Source: an uncultured Eubacterium sp. (GTDB taxonomy: Bacteria; Bacillota; Clostridia; Lachnospirales; Lachnospiraceae). From it: a DNA stretch of 64,000 bases. The stretch lies in NCBI RefSeq assembly GCF_937958975.1, contig NZ_CALGRE010000044.1, forward strand, positions 1-64,000, read 5' to 3'. Each line of letters opens with the position of its first letter. Position 1 is the first letter of the stretch. Made by a program: the position numbers and the translations under genes. This document shows positions 1 to 9,061 of the stretch, piece after piece. The notes below the pieces were generated by a model that was given only the letters and a program-made list of their open reading frames with translations, was not told the origin of the DNA and did not search any database.

Positions 1-3
1 TAT

Positions 4-37
4 GTGACTGGAGTTCTGACGTGTGCTCTTCCGATCT
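4..37 (+). other. Illumina TruSeq adapter contamination
   Basis: The 34 bases agree with the TruSeq read-2 adapter, as I remember it, at every position except 17 (T in place of A). Read in frame they give TGVLTCALPI, a near match to the well-known adapter translation TGVQTCALPI. This is a sequencing artefact at a contig end, and it supplies a false ATG-less start to the following reading frame. Confidence 0.96.
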
Positions 38-1665
38 TAAGTGATATTATTAATATAAAAATTGAAGGAATAGAAGAAGGTGTAGATGAAAAACTATTGT
101 ATATTGCTTTAGATTATATAGATAAAAATCTTGATGTTGATATTATAAATATGAGTTTAGGAACAAATATGGTGCAATCGACAAAATGTTGGAGAGAAAT
201 ATGTGATAAATTGATAAATAAAGGTGTAATAATTGTTTCAGCATTTGATAATACAGGGTCAATTGCATATCCGGCAGCATTAGAAAATGTTATAGGTGTT
301 ACAAACAGCCCACTTTGTAAGAAGAAGAATGAATTTGTCTTTTTTTATGATAAGATGGTAAATATTGGTGCTATGGGAAACGTACAAAGGGTTGCATGGA
401 AAAATCCTAAATTTATAATGAATGCTGGAAACAGTTTTGCTTGTGCTTACGTCACCAAGCAATGCATAAGCTATATGCACAATAAAGAAATGACAATTAA
501 TGAACTTTTAGATAGTTTTAAAAGAGACGCAATAAGTGTATTTGATTATAAGACTGAGATAAAAAGGCAAGGTTTTATTCCCCGAAAAGCAGTGTTGTTT
601 CCTTTTAATAAGGAAATGCATAGTTTGGTACGATTTTATAAAAAACTGAATTTTGAAATCATTGATGTGTATGATACTAAATATTCTGGAAGGGTAGGAA
701 GTAATATAAAAAAATTATTAAGAGATGATGAAGTCCTTGATAAAAACATAAAAGATATAGAATCTATCGATTTTGCTTCGTTTGATACTTTGATTCTGGG
801 ACATACAGAGGAATTAAGTTTAAATGTAAATAAAAACATAGACGAGTATAAAACTGAATTAGTGAAAAAAACTTATTATCATCAAAAAAATATATATTCT
901 TTTGATGATATAGGGCCCTTTTTAGAAAAAAATAATATTGTAGATAATGAAAAAATATTTTGGCCTTCCGTTAAGAAAGAAAATATACCAATATGTATTT
1001 ATGGTAAATTATTTAGGAATTCTAAACCAGTATTAGGAGTATTTGGGACTAGTTCAAAACAAGGAAAATTTACCCTTCAGCTTTATCTTCGGTACTTATT
1101 AATTGAAAGAGGATATAAGGTGGGGCAAATGGGAACTGAGCCTTCAGCGTTGTTATTTGGAATGGACGAGGTATACCCTATGGGGTATAATAGTTCTGTT
1201 GAAATAAAAGAAATAGAATCAATAGCATATTTGAATTACAAAATGCATGAAATATCTGATAAGGATAATGAAATTGTCATTGTTGGCTCACAATCAGGTA
1301 CAGTTCCATATGATGTTGGAAATTTAGAAATGTTTAATATTTCACAGTATATGTTTATTCAGGGAACTTTACCGGATACAGTAATATTATGTGTAAATAC
1401 ATTTGATGAAATGGAGTTTATTACTAGGACAATTCAGTTTATTAATGCCTCGGTTCAAGCTGAAATTATAGCTGTTGTTATTTTCCCAATGGCATTGCGA
1501 AACAAACAATTGGGAGTTTATGGTGGTATGGTACAAATGAAAGAAGAACAACTTAAGAATAAAAAAGAAGAAATTAGTAGAATAACAAATGTTCCTTCAT
1601 TTATTCTAGGAAATATGGATGAAATGAACAAATTGGTTGATGCTATTATTAAATATTATAGTTAG
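38..1665 (+). CDS. S8 subtilisin-like protease / DUF1611 fusion (5'-truncated)
   Basis: The native start lies off the contig; real sequence begins after the adapter. The first ~150 residues are the back half of a subtilase: DIINMSLG strand, the VIIVSAFDN strand that normally carries the oxyanion Asn, and GNSFACAYVTK in place of the usual GTSxAxPxVAG (catalytic Ser codon near 430). The Asp and His regions are missing with the 5' end. After ~200 residues comes a region resembling DUF1611: a Rossmann-like segment, then a P-loop-like GVFGTSSKQGKFT and GQMGTEPSALLFGMD. One DUF1611 member, DgcN, is reported as a D-glutamate N-acetyltransferase, but nothing here proves that chemistry. Two ABC exporters follow 61 nt downstream, suggesting leader-peptide cleavage or peptide tailoring before export. 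The DUF1611 call is from motif recall. Confidence 0.7.
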
Positions 1666-1726
1666 TTATAAATATTAATATGGTTAAATAAATGTTACAA
1701 AATTATAGTATAAGGAAATAATATAA

Positions 1727-3601
1727 ATGAATGAAGAAAAAATATTACATAAGGAATATGGATTGATAAGTAACTTAAAATATATTGTATCCGAGGAATA
1801 TAGAACAGATAAAATTCTTATTGTATTTACAATATTGGGATTTGTACTAAGTCCATTTTTGCATTATTTATGGGGATTTATTACAAAATATGTAATAGAT
1901 ATAATAACATATACTGAAAGAGTGGATAAGTTAGCACTTACAATAATAGTTGGTTCGATAGGATATTTTCTTATTAATAGTATACTATCCATAGTAGATA
2001 CAGAAAAAAACTGGAGACTAACTACTGTGCGCTTTGTTTTTTTACTAAAGAAAAATAGAAAAGTAATGAGTATAAAATACGAGCTTTTGGAAAATCCATT
2101 GGTTCTTGATTGCCATTATAAAGCTATGAATGCTACATCAAATAATAATGATGGAATAGAAGGGTTGATGAGAAAATTTATGGATTTTATATCCATAATT
2201 TCTGTTGTAGTGGTTGGACTTATTATTTTAGGAAATCTAAATGTAATCATTGTGATAGTTATAACTGTATTAGCAGGGGTAAATTTTTATATTAAAAATA
2301 AAACGAATGAATTATGTAAGAAAAAAATATGGGATCCAATGTCTAATACCTGGAGAAAAGTAGAGTATTTGAAAAATGTTACATCTGATTTTAGTTATGC
2401 AAAGGATATTAGGCTACAAGGTTTGCAAGACTTTATGTTGAAAAAATTTCACGAAGTAAATAATATGGTATTTACTAGTCATAAAAAAAATAGAACATAT
2501 TGGCTTGTAGCAAATGAAATTGGAAATATTATGTGGGGTGTTGTGCAAGTAATGCTTTATGCATGGCTTATTTATTCAGTTATATATAAATCAATGCCGA
2601 TAGGAAATTTCTCATTATACTTGACATCGTCTGCAACTTTTTTTACATATGTAACTTACTTGTTTGGAGGTGTAGATGAAATGCTACATTTATCTAGAGG
2701 TGTTGATGATTTTAGAACCTTTATGGATATAGAAGAATTGATAGGGGAATCCGAGGAAATTGGTGACAGTGAGATTCCAAAATCAGACGGATATGAAATA
2801 GTATTTGAAAACGTATCTTTTAAATATCCTGGAGCAGATAAATATGCTCTTGAAAATATTAATTTAAAAATAAAGCAAGGAGAACGTATTGCAATTGTAG
2901 GATTAAATGGAGCAGGAAAAACAACATTTATTAGCCTTTTGATGAGATTATATGAACCTTCAAAGGGACGAATTTTATTAAATAATGTAGATATAAGAAA
3001 ATTTAGTAGAAAAGATTATTATAGTATTTTTTCGCCAGTGTTTCAAAATGTAAATTTATATGCATTTCCGTTATATTCTAATATATCAATGAAAGATGAG
3101 GAAAATACTGACAAGAATAAGGTGCAAGAAGTTATAAATCAAACAGGATTGCATGAAAAAATAAATCAGCTTAATAAAGGAATTGATACTGAGATACTCA
3201 AAGTGATTTATGAGGATGGTGTGGATTTATCTGGTGGTGAAAAACAAAAGCTGGCACTTTCAAGAGCATTGTATAAAAATGGAGAATTTGTAGTTTTAGA
3301 TGAACCTACAGCAGCTTTGGATGCAATTGCTGAAGCAAAGCTATATGAAGATTTTGACAAACTTATTGGGAAAAGGTCTGCTGTATATATCAGTCACAGA
3401 CTTAGTTCGACAAAATTTTGTTCAAATATAGTGATGTTTGAAAATGGACATATTATTGAAAGTGGTACACATGATGAACTGGTGAAAAAAAGGGGAAAAT
3501 ATGAAGAAATATTTAAACTTCAAGCCCAATATTATATGAAAGAAAATAACGGATTACATATGGAGGCAGAAAATGCTAAAAAAAAATATACAGATAATTA
3601 A
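1727..3601 (+). CDS. ABC transporter, fused membrane and ATPase domains (half-transporter 1)
   Basis: An exporter-type half-transporter of 624 residues. The N-terminal ~340 residues hold about five to six hydrophobic segments. The ATPase domain from ~360 has Walker A (GLNGAGKTT), a signature LSGGEKQ (Glu instead of the usual Gln), Walker B VVLDEPTAALD with catalytic Glu, and H-loop SHR. The start ATG has a weak AAGGA site about 10 nt upstream. It overlaps the next ABC gene by 29 nt, so the two are probably translated together and form a heterodimer. The substrate is unknown; its place behind a protease fusion suggests a processed peptide or small natural product. Codon use is as AT-rich as the rest of the block. 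Confidence 0.88.
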   Translation: MNEEKILHKEYGLISNLKYIVSEEYRTDKILIVFTILGFVLSPFLHYLWGFITKYVIDIITYTERVDKLALTIIVGSIGYFLINSILSIVDTEKNWRLTTVRFVFLLKKNRKVMSIKYELLENPLVLDCHYKAMNATSNNNDGIEGLMRKFMDFISIISVVVVGLIILGNLNVIIVIVITVLAGVNFYIKNKTNELCKKKIWDPMSNTWRKVEYLKNVTSDFSYAKDIRLQGLQDFMLKKFHEVNNMVFTSHKKNRTYWLVANEIGNIMWGVVQVMLYAWLIYSVIYKSMPIGNFSLYLTSSATFFTYVTYLFGGVDEMLHLSRGVDDFRTFMDIEELIGESEEIGDSEIPKSDGYEIVFENVSFKYPGADKYALENINLKIKQGERIAIVGLNGAGKTTFISLLMRLYEPSKGRILLNNVDIRKFSRKDYYSIFSPVFQNVNLYAFPLYSNISMKDEENTDKNKVQEVINQTGLHEKINQLNKGIDTEILKVIYEDGVDLSGGEKQKLALSRALYKNGEFVVLDEPTAALDAIAEAKLYEDFDKLIGKRSAVYISHRLSSTKFCSNIVMFENGHIIESGTHDELVKKRGKYEEIFKLQAQYYMKENNGLHMEAENAKKKYTDN

Positions 3602-5390
3602 TTGTACTATCAGAAAAATGTTTTTGATTGCTAGAAAAGAGGAAAAGATAGTATTTGTATTGTATGTCTTAAGGTTTTTTTGCGATTTACTATTAAAAAT
3701 CAAAACAATCGTTATACCTAAATTTATCATAGATGAATTAATATTAATACAAGAAGGTGCTGAGATAAATAGTCATTTAAATAATGTGATTATTTATGTG
3801 TTAATTATAGTGGGTTCGGAATTAGTTGCAAAATTATTATTGGAATTTGTAGTGCTTAATTTAAATGTTCAAGCTGAGAGATTTAATGAATATGTAAATG
3901 AAACAATTGCAGGTAAATGTATGAGAATGGATTTTGAACAAACTGAAGATCCAAACGTTTTAGACCAAATGAATAAAGGTAAGGAAGGAATGACCTGGTA
4001 CAGCGGTGGGGTAATAGGTGTATTAGACTCAGTCTATGCAATTGTTTTAAATATTATAGCATTTATGGTATCAATAGGAATTATTATAGCATATTGTCCA
4101 TTTTTATTTCCAATTCAGTTATTGGCATTATCGTGTACATCATATTTTACTGCAAGAAATAATAAAATTGAAGTTGAGGTGCACATGGCAATGTCGAAAA
4201 TTAATAGAGTGTTTGGATATGTATTGTTTACGTTGCAGGATTTTGCATATGGAAAAGATATAAGATTATATGATGGTGCAGATATGATAGAAAAGAAGGA
4301 AAAATATCATATTAATGAAATACAATCTATATTTAAAATGGCCGCAAAGAAGCAGAAAGGAAATTCTATAGCAAATATATTAATTAATATTATAAGAGAT
4401 GGAATCGGCTATGTATATATAGGATACTTAGCAATAAAAAAAGTCATTTCGATTGGAGATTTTTCGATGTGTACAGCTGCTTCATCAGAGCTTTTTCAGA
4501 GTTTGACAGGAATAGCGAATGGAATACAGGATATAACAAAAAAATGCAATTATGCATATCAATATGTATTGTTTATGGAATATCCGGAAGCTTTGAAGAA
4601 AGGTGATTTAGAAATAAATAATGAAAGTCAGCATTGTATAGAATTTAAACATGTGAGCTTTAAGTATCCAAGAAGTGATAAATATGTATTGAAAGATATA
4701 AATTTGAAAATTAGTTTTGGAGAACATATTGCAATTGTAGGATTAAATGGAGCAGGAAAAACTACTTTTATAAAATTGTTATGTCGATTATATAATGTAA
4801 ATGAAGGTGAAATATTAATTGATGGAATTAATATAGAAAGTTATTCAATGGATGATTATAGAAAATTGTTTGCAGTTGTATTCCAAGATTTTCAGCTTTT
4901 TGCATTTACGCTCAAGGATAACATATGTTTTGATAACAAAAATGGTGTGGGAGAATTTGAAAGAATTAATGCTGCTTTAAAAATGTCTGGATTATATAAT
5001 GATGTTATGAATTTACCTTCGGGATTAAATACATACATATCTAAATATTTTGAGGAAAACGGTATAGAATTATCTGGGGGCCAAAAACAAAAGTTAGCTA
5101 TTGCAAGGGCAATATACAAAAATTCTTCTATTGTTATTTTAGATGAACCAACAGCTGCGTTGGATCCAGTGGCAGAGTATGAGATTTATAATAAGTTTGA
5201 TGATTTAGTAGGAGAGAAAACGGCTATATATATATCACATAGATTGTCAAGTTGTAAGTTCTGTGAAAAGATTGTAGTTTTTTCAGAAAGTACAATAAAA
5301 GAGTGTGGTTCACATAGTGAATTAATTAATATAAAAGATGGAATATATGCAAATATGTTTAATAAACAAGCACAGTATTATCAAGATTAG
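3573..5390 (+). CDS. ABC transporter, fused membrane and ATPase domains (half-transporter 2)
   Basis: 605 residues with the same plan as the preceding gene. A ~330-residue membrane domain precedes an ATPase with Walker A (GLNGAGKTT), signature LSGGQKQ, Walker B VILDEPTAALD and switch His in SHR. Both nucleotide sites look catalytically complete, unlike heterodimers with one degenerate site. The ATG lies inside the end of gene 1 behind a GGAGG site at about 3561, supporting translational coupling. The ATPase domains of the two genes are close to one another (identical AIVGLNGAGKTTFI stretch), consistent with an old tandem duplication. Likely the second subunit of the same exporter. Confidence 0.88.
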   Translation: MLKKNIQIINCTIRKMFLIARKEEKIVFVLYVLRFFCDLLLKIKTIVIPKFIIDELILIQEGAEINSHLNNVIIYVLIIVGSELVAKLLLEFVVLNLNVQAERFNEYVNETIAGKCMRMDFEQTEDPNVLDQMNKGKEGMTWYSGGVIGVLDSVYAIVLNIIAFMVSIGIIIAYCPFLFPIQLLALSCTSYFTARNNKIEVEVHMAMSKINRVFGYVLFTLQDFAYGKDIRLYDGADMIEKKEKYHINEIQSIFKMAAKKQKGNSIANILINIIRDGIGYVYIGYLAIKKVISIGDFSMCTAASSELFQSLTGIANGIQDITKKCNYAYQYVLFMEYPEALKKGDLEINNESQHCIEFKHVSFKYPRSDKYVLKDINLKISFGEHIAIVGLNGAGKTTFIKLLCRLYNVNEGEILIDGINIESYSMDDYRKLFAVVFQDFQLFAFTLKDNICFDNKNGVGEFERINAALKMSGLYNDVMNLPSGLNTYISKYFEENGIELSGGQKQKLAIARAIYKNSSIVILDEPTAALDPVAEYEIYNKFDDLVGEKTAIYISHRLSSCKFCEKIVVFSESTIKECGSHSELINIKDGIYANMFNKQAQYYQD

Positions 5391-5446
5391 TAACTTAGGT
5401 CATATTACTTGCCCTAAAATAAATTTAAATGTAAATATGAAATTTA

Positions 5447-5455
5447 TGATATAAT
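5447..5455 (+). promoter_or_regulatory. extended -10 promoter element
   Basis: TGaTATAAT at 5447-5455, in the 227-nt gap between the second ABC gene and the BtrH-like gene; no good -35 is seen. A second TATAAT-like element lies near 5544. The 5618 gene may therefore have its own promoter. Confidence 0.45.
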
Positions 5456-5617
5456 AGTAATAATATAATAACACAATTTTCATGTTTTAATGGAAAGATT
5501 AGATAATGTTTTGGTTCAAAAAACAAGTAAGGGTAAAGTGCTAATATAATATGATATACAATTAAAATGAAAGGAAAGTATGATTAAGTATTTCTGAATA
5601 ATCATACAGGGATTATT

Positions 5618-6697
5618 ATGAATAATTGTTTAAATTCATGTTTATATGATAGTATAGAGCAAGGGATAGTTACAAAGGAAAAACATACTTTGGATGTATG
5701 TATTCCTATAGTAAAACCATATCATAATATTGCTATCCCAATGTCTATAGTGGGTAGTAGAGAAAATAGTAAAGGTTGGTTTTATTCGAACTTTATAAAT
5801 GTGTATTCTTTTTATGATAATAATGATTTGGTTATTAATTATGATATTCAATATTTTGAGGATGAAGTATATTATTTAAATACGGAAAAAATGACAATAT
5901 CAACATTTGATTTATTTCAAAATTCTCCTATAGAGCAAATAAAAAAAATAATTGATTTAGAAAAATATGTTGCTTTGTTTGTAGATGAGTTTTATATAGA
6001 AGAAACTATATATTTTGGTGTGAAGCATTACAACCACGAAATAATGATTTATGGTTACGATGAATTTGAACAAGTTCTCTGTTGTATATACTATGGAGAT
6101 GATTTGCACTATAAATTAAGGAAAGTTAAATATGATGATTTTATAAAATCATTTTATTCTTCTGAAATGAATCGGGATTTACCATTTTTTATTTTTTCCT
6201 TTCATAAAGATAATGAGTGGATGAGGCCGTATTATTCAATTGATTCTCAGTACATAAAGCATATGCTGAAAAGATATATTAATGGTACTAATTTTTTATA
6301 TGACAGGCGACATATTAACCCTTTAAACAGTAATATAATTAATAAGTATGGAATACATATATATAATGATTTGAAAAAATATCTAATAGATATGTCAAAA
6401 CAAAAGAAAAGCATCGATTTGCCACAAATTTATTTTATATATGAAAATAAAATTATAATGCAAAAGAGGTTTCAATATTTATTTGAAGAACATATTTTTT
6501 TAACTCAGGAATATGCAAAACAGTACGATAGAGTAGTTCAGTTAGGAAGAACAATGTTAAATAGTGTAATGAAATATAATGCATATATTTCATTGGATAA
6601 AAATGTTGAAAAAGTGAAAAATAGTATATTATCAGACATTGAAAAAATAGAAATGATAGAAAATGAAATACTGGAAAAAGTGCTAGAGAATATGTAA
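5618..6697 (+). CDS. papain-like (BtrH N-terminal type) protein
   Basis: 359 residues, soluble, no signal peptide. The middle resembles the cysteine-protease-fold domain of butirosin protein BtrH: YVALFVDEFYI, then HYNHEIMIYGYDE, then an aromatic-rich strand and a KVKYDDFIKSF helix. That order matches the family's conserved D...H..GYD pattern. Cysteines at residues 4 and 8 (NNCLNSCLYD) could hold the nucleophile. BtrH itself moves an aminoacyl group from a carrier protein; other members sit in RiPP or NRPS-like loci. Here it follows a protease fusion and two exporters, so a tailoring or transfer role in the same pathway is inferred. The start is chosen at ATG 5618 behind AGGGA. Specific function unknown. 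Confidence 0.55.
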   Translation: MNNCLNSCLYDSIEQGIVTKEKHTLDVCIPIVKPYHNIAIPMSIVGSRENSKGWFYSNFINVYSFYDNNDLVINYDIQYFEDEVYYLNTEKMTISTFDLFQNSPIEQIKKIIDLEKYVALFVDEFYIEETIYFGVKHYNHEIMIYGYDEFEQVLCCIYYGDDLHYKLRKVKYDDFIKSFYSSEMNRDLPFFIFSFHKDNEWMRPYYSIDSQYIKHMLKRYINGTNFLYDRRHINPLNSNIINKYGIHIYNDLKKYLIDMSKQKKSIDLPQIYFIYENKIIMQKRFQYLFEEHIFLTQEYAKQYDRVVQLGRTMLNSVMKYNAYISLDKNVEKVKNSILSDIEKIEMIENEILEKVLENM

Positions 6698-7427
6698 GTT
6701 AAAAAATATAATTACACTCTTAAGTATCAATAATGAAGTTGATAAATAAAAACGTTTAAAAGATTTGTCAATATAAAAAAGAACTTTTCAATAATTTAAT
6801 AGTATAACATAATTATTATCCTATGATAAAGTGGTGAAGTTATTGGTGTTTTTGGAGTAGCAGTTCAACACTTAACTAAATAAACAGTAAAAAGGATTGT
6901 GCGAATTGATAAAAAATTGAGTGTACAATTTATAAGGAGATTAATTAAAGAATGAAATTGTTTCTGTGAGAGGACGTTTTCTTTTGTAATATCATTAAAA
7001 ATATCTTGTCAGAAGCTTATTTATAATAAAAAAGTTTAGTACATAAAGTTAAAAAGGAATCCATTGAATTTGTTTGTAACTATTTTCTGAAAAATGAATG
7101 ATTTTTATTTCTGTTGTACTGATAAAAATTCTTATTTTCATCATGAGTCGTTTGTGTAGGAAGCCAATAATTCTCATTATAATTTAATTCCAAAACTGTA
7201 ATATTCAGTTACACAATTTTACATAATTTTTGATGTGGGTTTGTAAATTACTCATAATATAATCTCTTTGTATTTTCATTTAAAGGATTTTTCGGCTTAG
7301 CAGAGTCGATACAGATTGATTTAGTTGAAGATGGGTTAAAAGTAATTAAGCATATGTTCGATCCCCTACAATGAAGAGTTTGGATAAATAAATTTAGTAT
7401 TTATCCGAATTTAAGGAACTATTTAAG
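6698..7427 (+). other. gene-poor AT-rich region with decayed fragments
   Basis: About 730 bases with stops in all frames. One open stretch (7258-7374) reads like a protein C-terminus. A shorter one near 6833-6883 reads GEVIGVFGVAVQHLTK and then stops. No RNA gene, clear promoter or terminal repeats seen. It probably marks a worn junction between the accessory block and the chromosomal backbone. Confidence 0.5.
7258..7374 (+). pseudogene. possible C-terminal gene remnant
   Basis: An open segment of 38 codons between two in-frame stops, without a usable start or ribosome site. It contains FFGLAESIQIDLVEDG and ends HMFDPLQ. The composition is protein-like (balanced charged and hydrophobic residues, with helical spacing), unlike the surrounding noncoding DNA. 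I do not recognise the family. It could equally be chance. Confidence 0.25.
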
Positions 7428-7461
7428 AGGATATTTTCTAAAGAAATTTAGAAAATATCCT
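7428..7461. terminator. perfect 15-bp hairpin with GAAA loop
   Basis: A perfect inverted repeat (arms 7428-7442 and 7447-7461) closed by a GAAA tetraloop, followed by only a short TATTTTG. It could be a weak Rho-independent terminator insulating the 7533 gene, or a structured site. A second imperfect hairpin (GGATAAATAAATTT...) lies just before it at about 7382-7406. Confidence 0.5.
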
Positions 7462-7493
7462 TATTTTGCGTTATGGAAAAAGCAAAGCAAATG

Positions 7494-7502
7494 TGTTATA
7501 AT
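7494..7502 (+). promoter_or_regulatory. extended -10 promoter for the DUF134-NifX gene
   Basis: TGtTATAAT at 7494-7502, 30 nt before the start codon. The -35 region is poor, as is common with extended -10 promoters. Confidence 0.55.
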
Positions 7503-7532
7503 CAACATATGTCGGAAAAAAGGAGGTAAAAA

Positions 7533-8303
7533 ATGCCAAGACCCAAAAGATGTAGAACAGTTTGCAGGGAGCCGGAATACTCATGTTTTGAACCAAAGGG
7601 AGAAGAGAATCCGGAAAGTGTTATTCTTTCTGTAGACGAGTATGAAGTGATAAGATTTGTGGATTATGAAAAGCAGAATCACGAACAATGTGCAGCAATT
7701 ATGGACATTTCACGCACAACAGTAACAGAAATATACGAGCGGGCAAGATTTAAAATCTCAGATTGCATTGTGAATGGAAAACAATTAGTAATAACAGGTG
7801 GAAATTATAGAATCTGCAAAGGAAAACAAAAGTCATGCTGTGGACGACCATGTTGGAGATATGCAGCAGAATCGAAGAAAAATAAAATTGAGAAAGGAAA
7901 TAAAAAAATGAAAATAGCAGTAACTTATGAAAATGGAGAAGTATTTCAGCATTTTGGCCATACAGAACAGTTCAAAGTATATGTTGTTGAAAATGGTGTT
8001 ATTATGAAATCAGAGGTGATTGATTCGGATGGACAAGGGCACGGAGCGTTGGCAGGATTTCTTCTTGACTTAGGAATCGAAATTCTAATCTGTGGTGGAA
8101 TCGGTGGTGGTGCGCAAATGGCATTGTCAGATGCAGGTATTAAGTTTTATGGTGGTGTATCAGGAAATGTAGACGAAGTAGTTTGTGCACTACTTAATGG
8201 AACACTTGTGTATAATCCGGATATACAGTGTGACCACCATTCTCATGAGGAGGGAAACAGTTGTGGAAATCATGGATGTGAAAATGGTGGATGCCACAAA
8301 TGA
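7533..8303 (+). CDS. DUF134 helix-turn-helix / NifX-NifB-like domain fusion
   Basis: Residues 1-~105 are DUF134, a short sigma-like HTH family. It starts MPRPKRCR and has the conserved SVDEYEVIRFVDYE segment and the HTH MDISRTTVTEIYERAR. From ~126 (MKIAVTYENGEVFQHFGH) comes a dinitrogenase iron-molybdenum-cofactor (NifX/NifB C-terminal, MTH1175-like) domain with the typical GGIGGGAQMAL motif. The tail is His/Cys-rich (CDHHSHEEGNSCGNHGCENGGCHK region), suggesting metal binding. A strong AAAGGAGG site is 7 nt upstream. The family's exact role is unsettled; members often sit near Fe-S or redox genes. The stop overlaps the next gene's start, so both are probably one transcript. A metal- or cluster-responsive regulator is an inference. 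Confidence 0.88.
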   Translation: MPRPKRCRTVCREPEYSCFEPKGEENPESVILSVDEYEVIRFVDYEKQNHEQCAAIMDISRTTVTEIYERARFKISDCIVNGKQLVITGGNYRICKGKQKSCCGRPCWRYAAESKKNKIEKGNKKMKIAVTYENGEVFQHFGHTEQFKVYVVENGVIMKSEVIDSDGQGHGALAGFLLDLGIEILICGGIGGGAQMALSDAGIKFYGGVSGNVDEVVCALLNGTLVYNPDIQCDHHSHEEGNSCGNHGCENGGCHK

Positions 8304-8965
8304 ATATAGATGCTATTATTACAAAACTTCCATACTGGAGTTTTGTTTCTGAAGATGAAAAGAACCTGTTATTGCGGGGAACAACCTATAGGACATATCA
8401 TAAAAATGAATATATTCATGGTTTTTCAGATGCATGTCTTGGAATGGTATATGTTCTTGCCGGTGCTCTCAGAGTATATATAACTTCAGACGAAGGTAGA
8501 GAAGTAACCCTGTTTCATATAGCAAAGGGAGACAGCTGTATTTTGTCAGCCTCCTGTGTTATTAATGAAATATCTTTGGATGTACAGTTAGTGGCAGAAA
8601 CGGAAACGGAATTGTTGGCTGTGCATGCTGGAAAATTTCAACAGTTAATGGATAGTAATATTCAAGTAAAATGTTTTGCATATGAACTTTCCACAAAACG
8701 CTTTTCAACGGTTGTATGGGTCATGCAACAGATTTTGTTTGCTCGTTTTGATGAACGTATGGCCCGTTTATTGCTGTCAATATATGAGAGGACAGGAGAA
8801 AAAAAGATAAAGATGACACAGGAAGCTATGGCACAGGAGGTAAATTCAGCAAGAGAAGTTGTTGCCAGGATGCTTAAGGTATTTGCTTTGGAAGGATGGA
8901 TTGAGATAAACAGAGGAGCAATAACATTAAAAAATATTGATGCATTACAAAGATTAATTCATTAA
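8291..8965 (+). CDS. Crp/Fnr-family transcription regulator
   Basis: 224 residues: an N-terminal cyclic-nucleotide-fold beta barrel (~10-125; GMVYVLAGALRVYITSDEGREVTLFHIAKGD region) and a C-terminal winged helix (QEAMAQEVNSAREVVARMLK, recognition helix at ~185-200). No Fnr-type N-terminal cysteine cluster is seen, so oxygen sensing through Fe-S is not supported. The start is uncertain: ATG 8291 overlaps the previous gene by 13 nt, while ATG 8300 makes an ATGA junction. A perfect 15-nt palindrome of CRP-box type lies 11 nt after its stop, ahead of trxA, so it probably controls the thioredoxin/CoA-disulfide reductase unit. Effector unknown. Confidence 0.88.
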   Translation: MPQMNIDAIITKLPYWSFVSEDEKNLLLRGTTYRTYHKNEYIHGFSDACLGMVYVLAGALRVYITSDEGREVTLFHIAKGDSCILSASCVINEISLDVQLVAETETELLAVHAGKFQQLMDSNIQVKCFAYELSTKRFSTVVWVMQQILFARFDERMARLLLSIYERTGEKKIKMTQEAMAQEVNSAREVVARMLKVFALEGWIEINRGAITLKNIDALQRLIH

Positions 8966-8975
8966 TTTTTTGCTA

Positions 8976-8990
8976 TGTGACTCAGTCACA
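8976..8990. promoter_or_regulatory. Crp/Fnr-type operator palindrome
   Basis: TGTGACTCAGTCACA is a perfect 7-bp inverted repeat about one central base, and resembles the CRP half-sites TGTGA/TCACA. It lies 72 nt before trxA and just after the Crp/Fnr gene. A related direct repeat (TTTGCTATATGA at about 8999) and an imperfect palindrome (9005-9022, core AGTATACT) follow. Confidence 0.6.
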
Positions 8991-9061
8991 GAAATAAATT
9001 TGCTATATGAGTATACTTATATCACAGGTAAGATAATTGATATATAGAGGAGAATAAATAT

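Noticed and set aside
5490..5549. A 19-codon ORF as precursor peptide for the left-end cluster
   Set aside because: There is no ribosome site, leader-like pattern or repeat; it is more likely chance in AT-rich DNA.
7350..7370. GTTCGATCCC, resembling a tRNA T-loop
   Set aside because: The flanking bases do not pair as a T-stem and no acceptor, D or anticodon arms can be drawn upstream.
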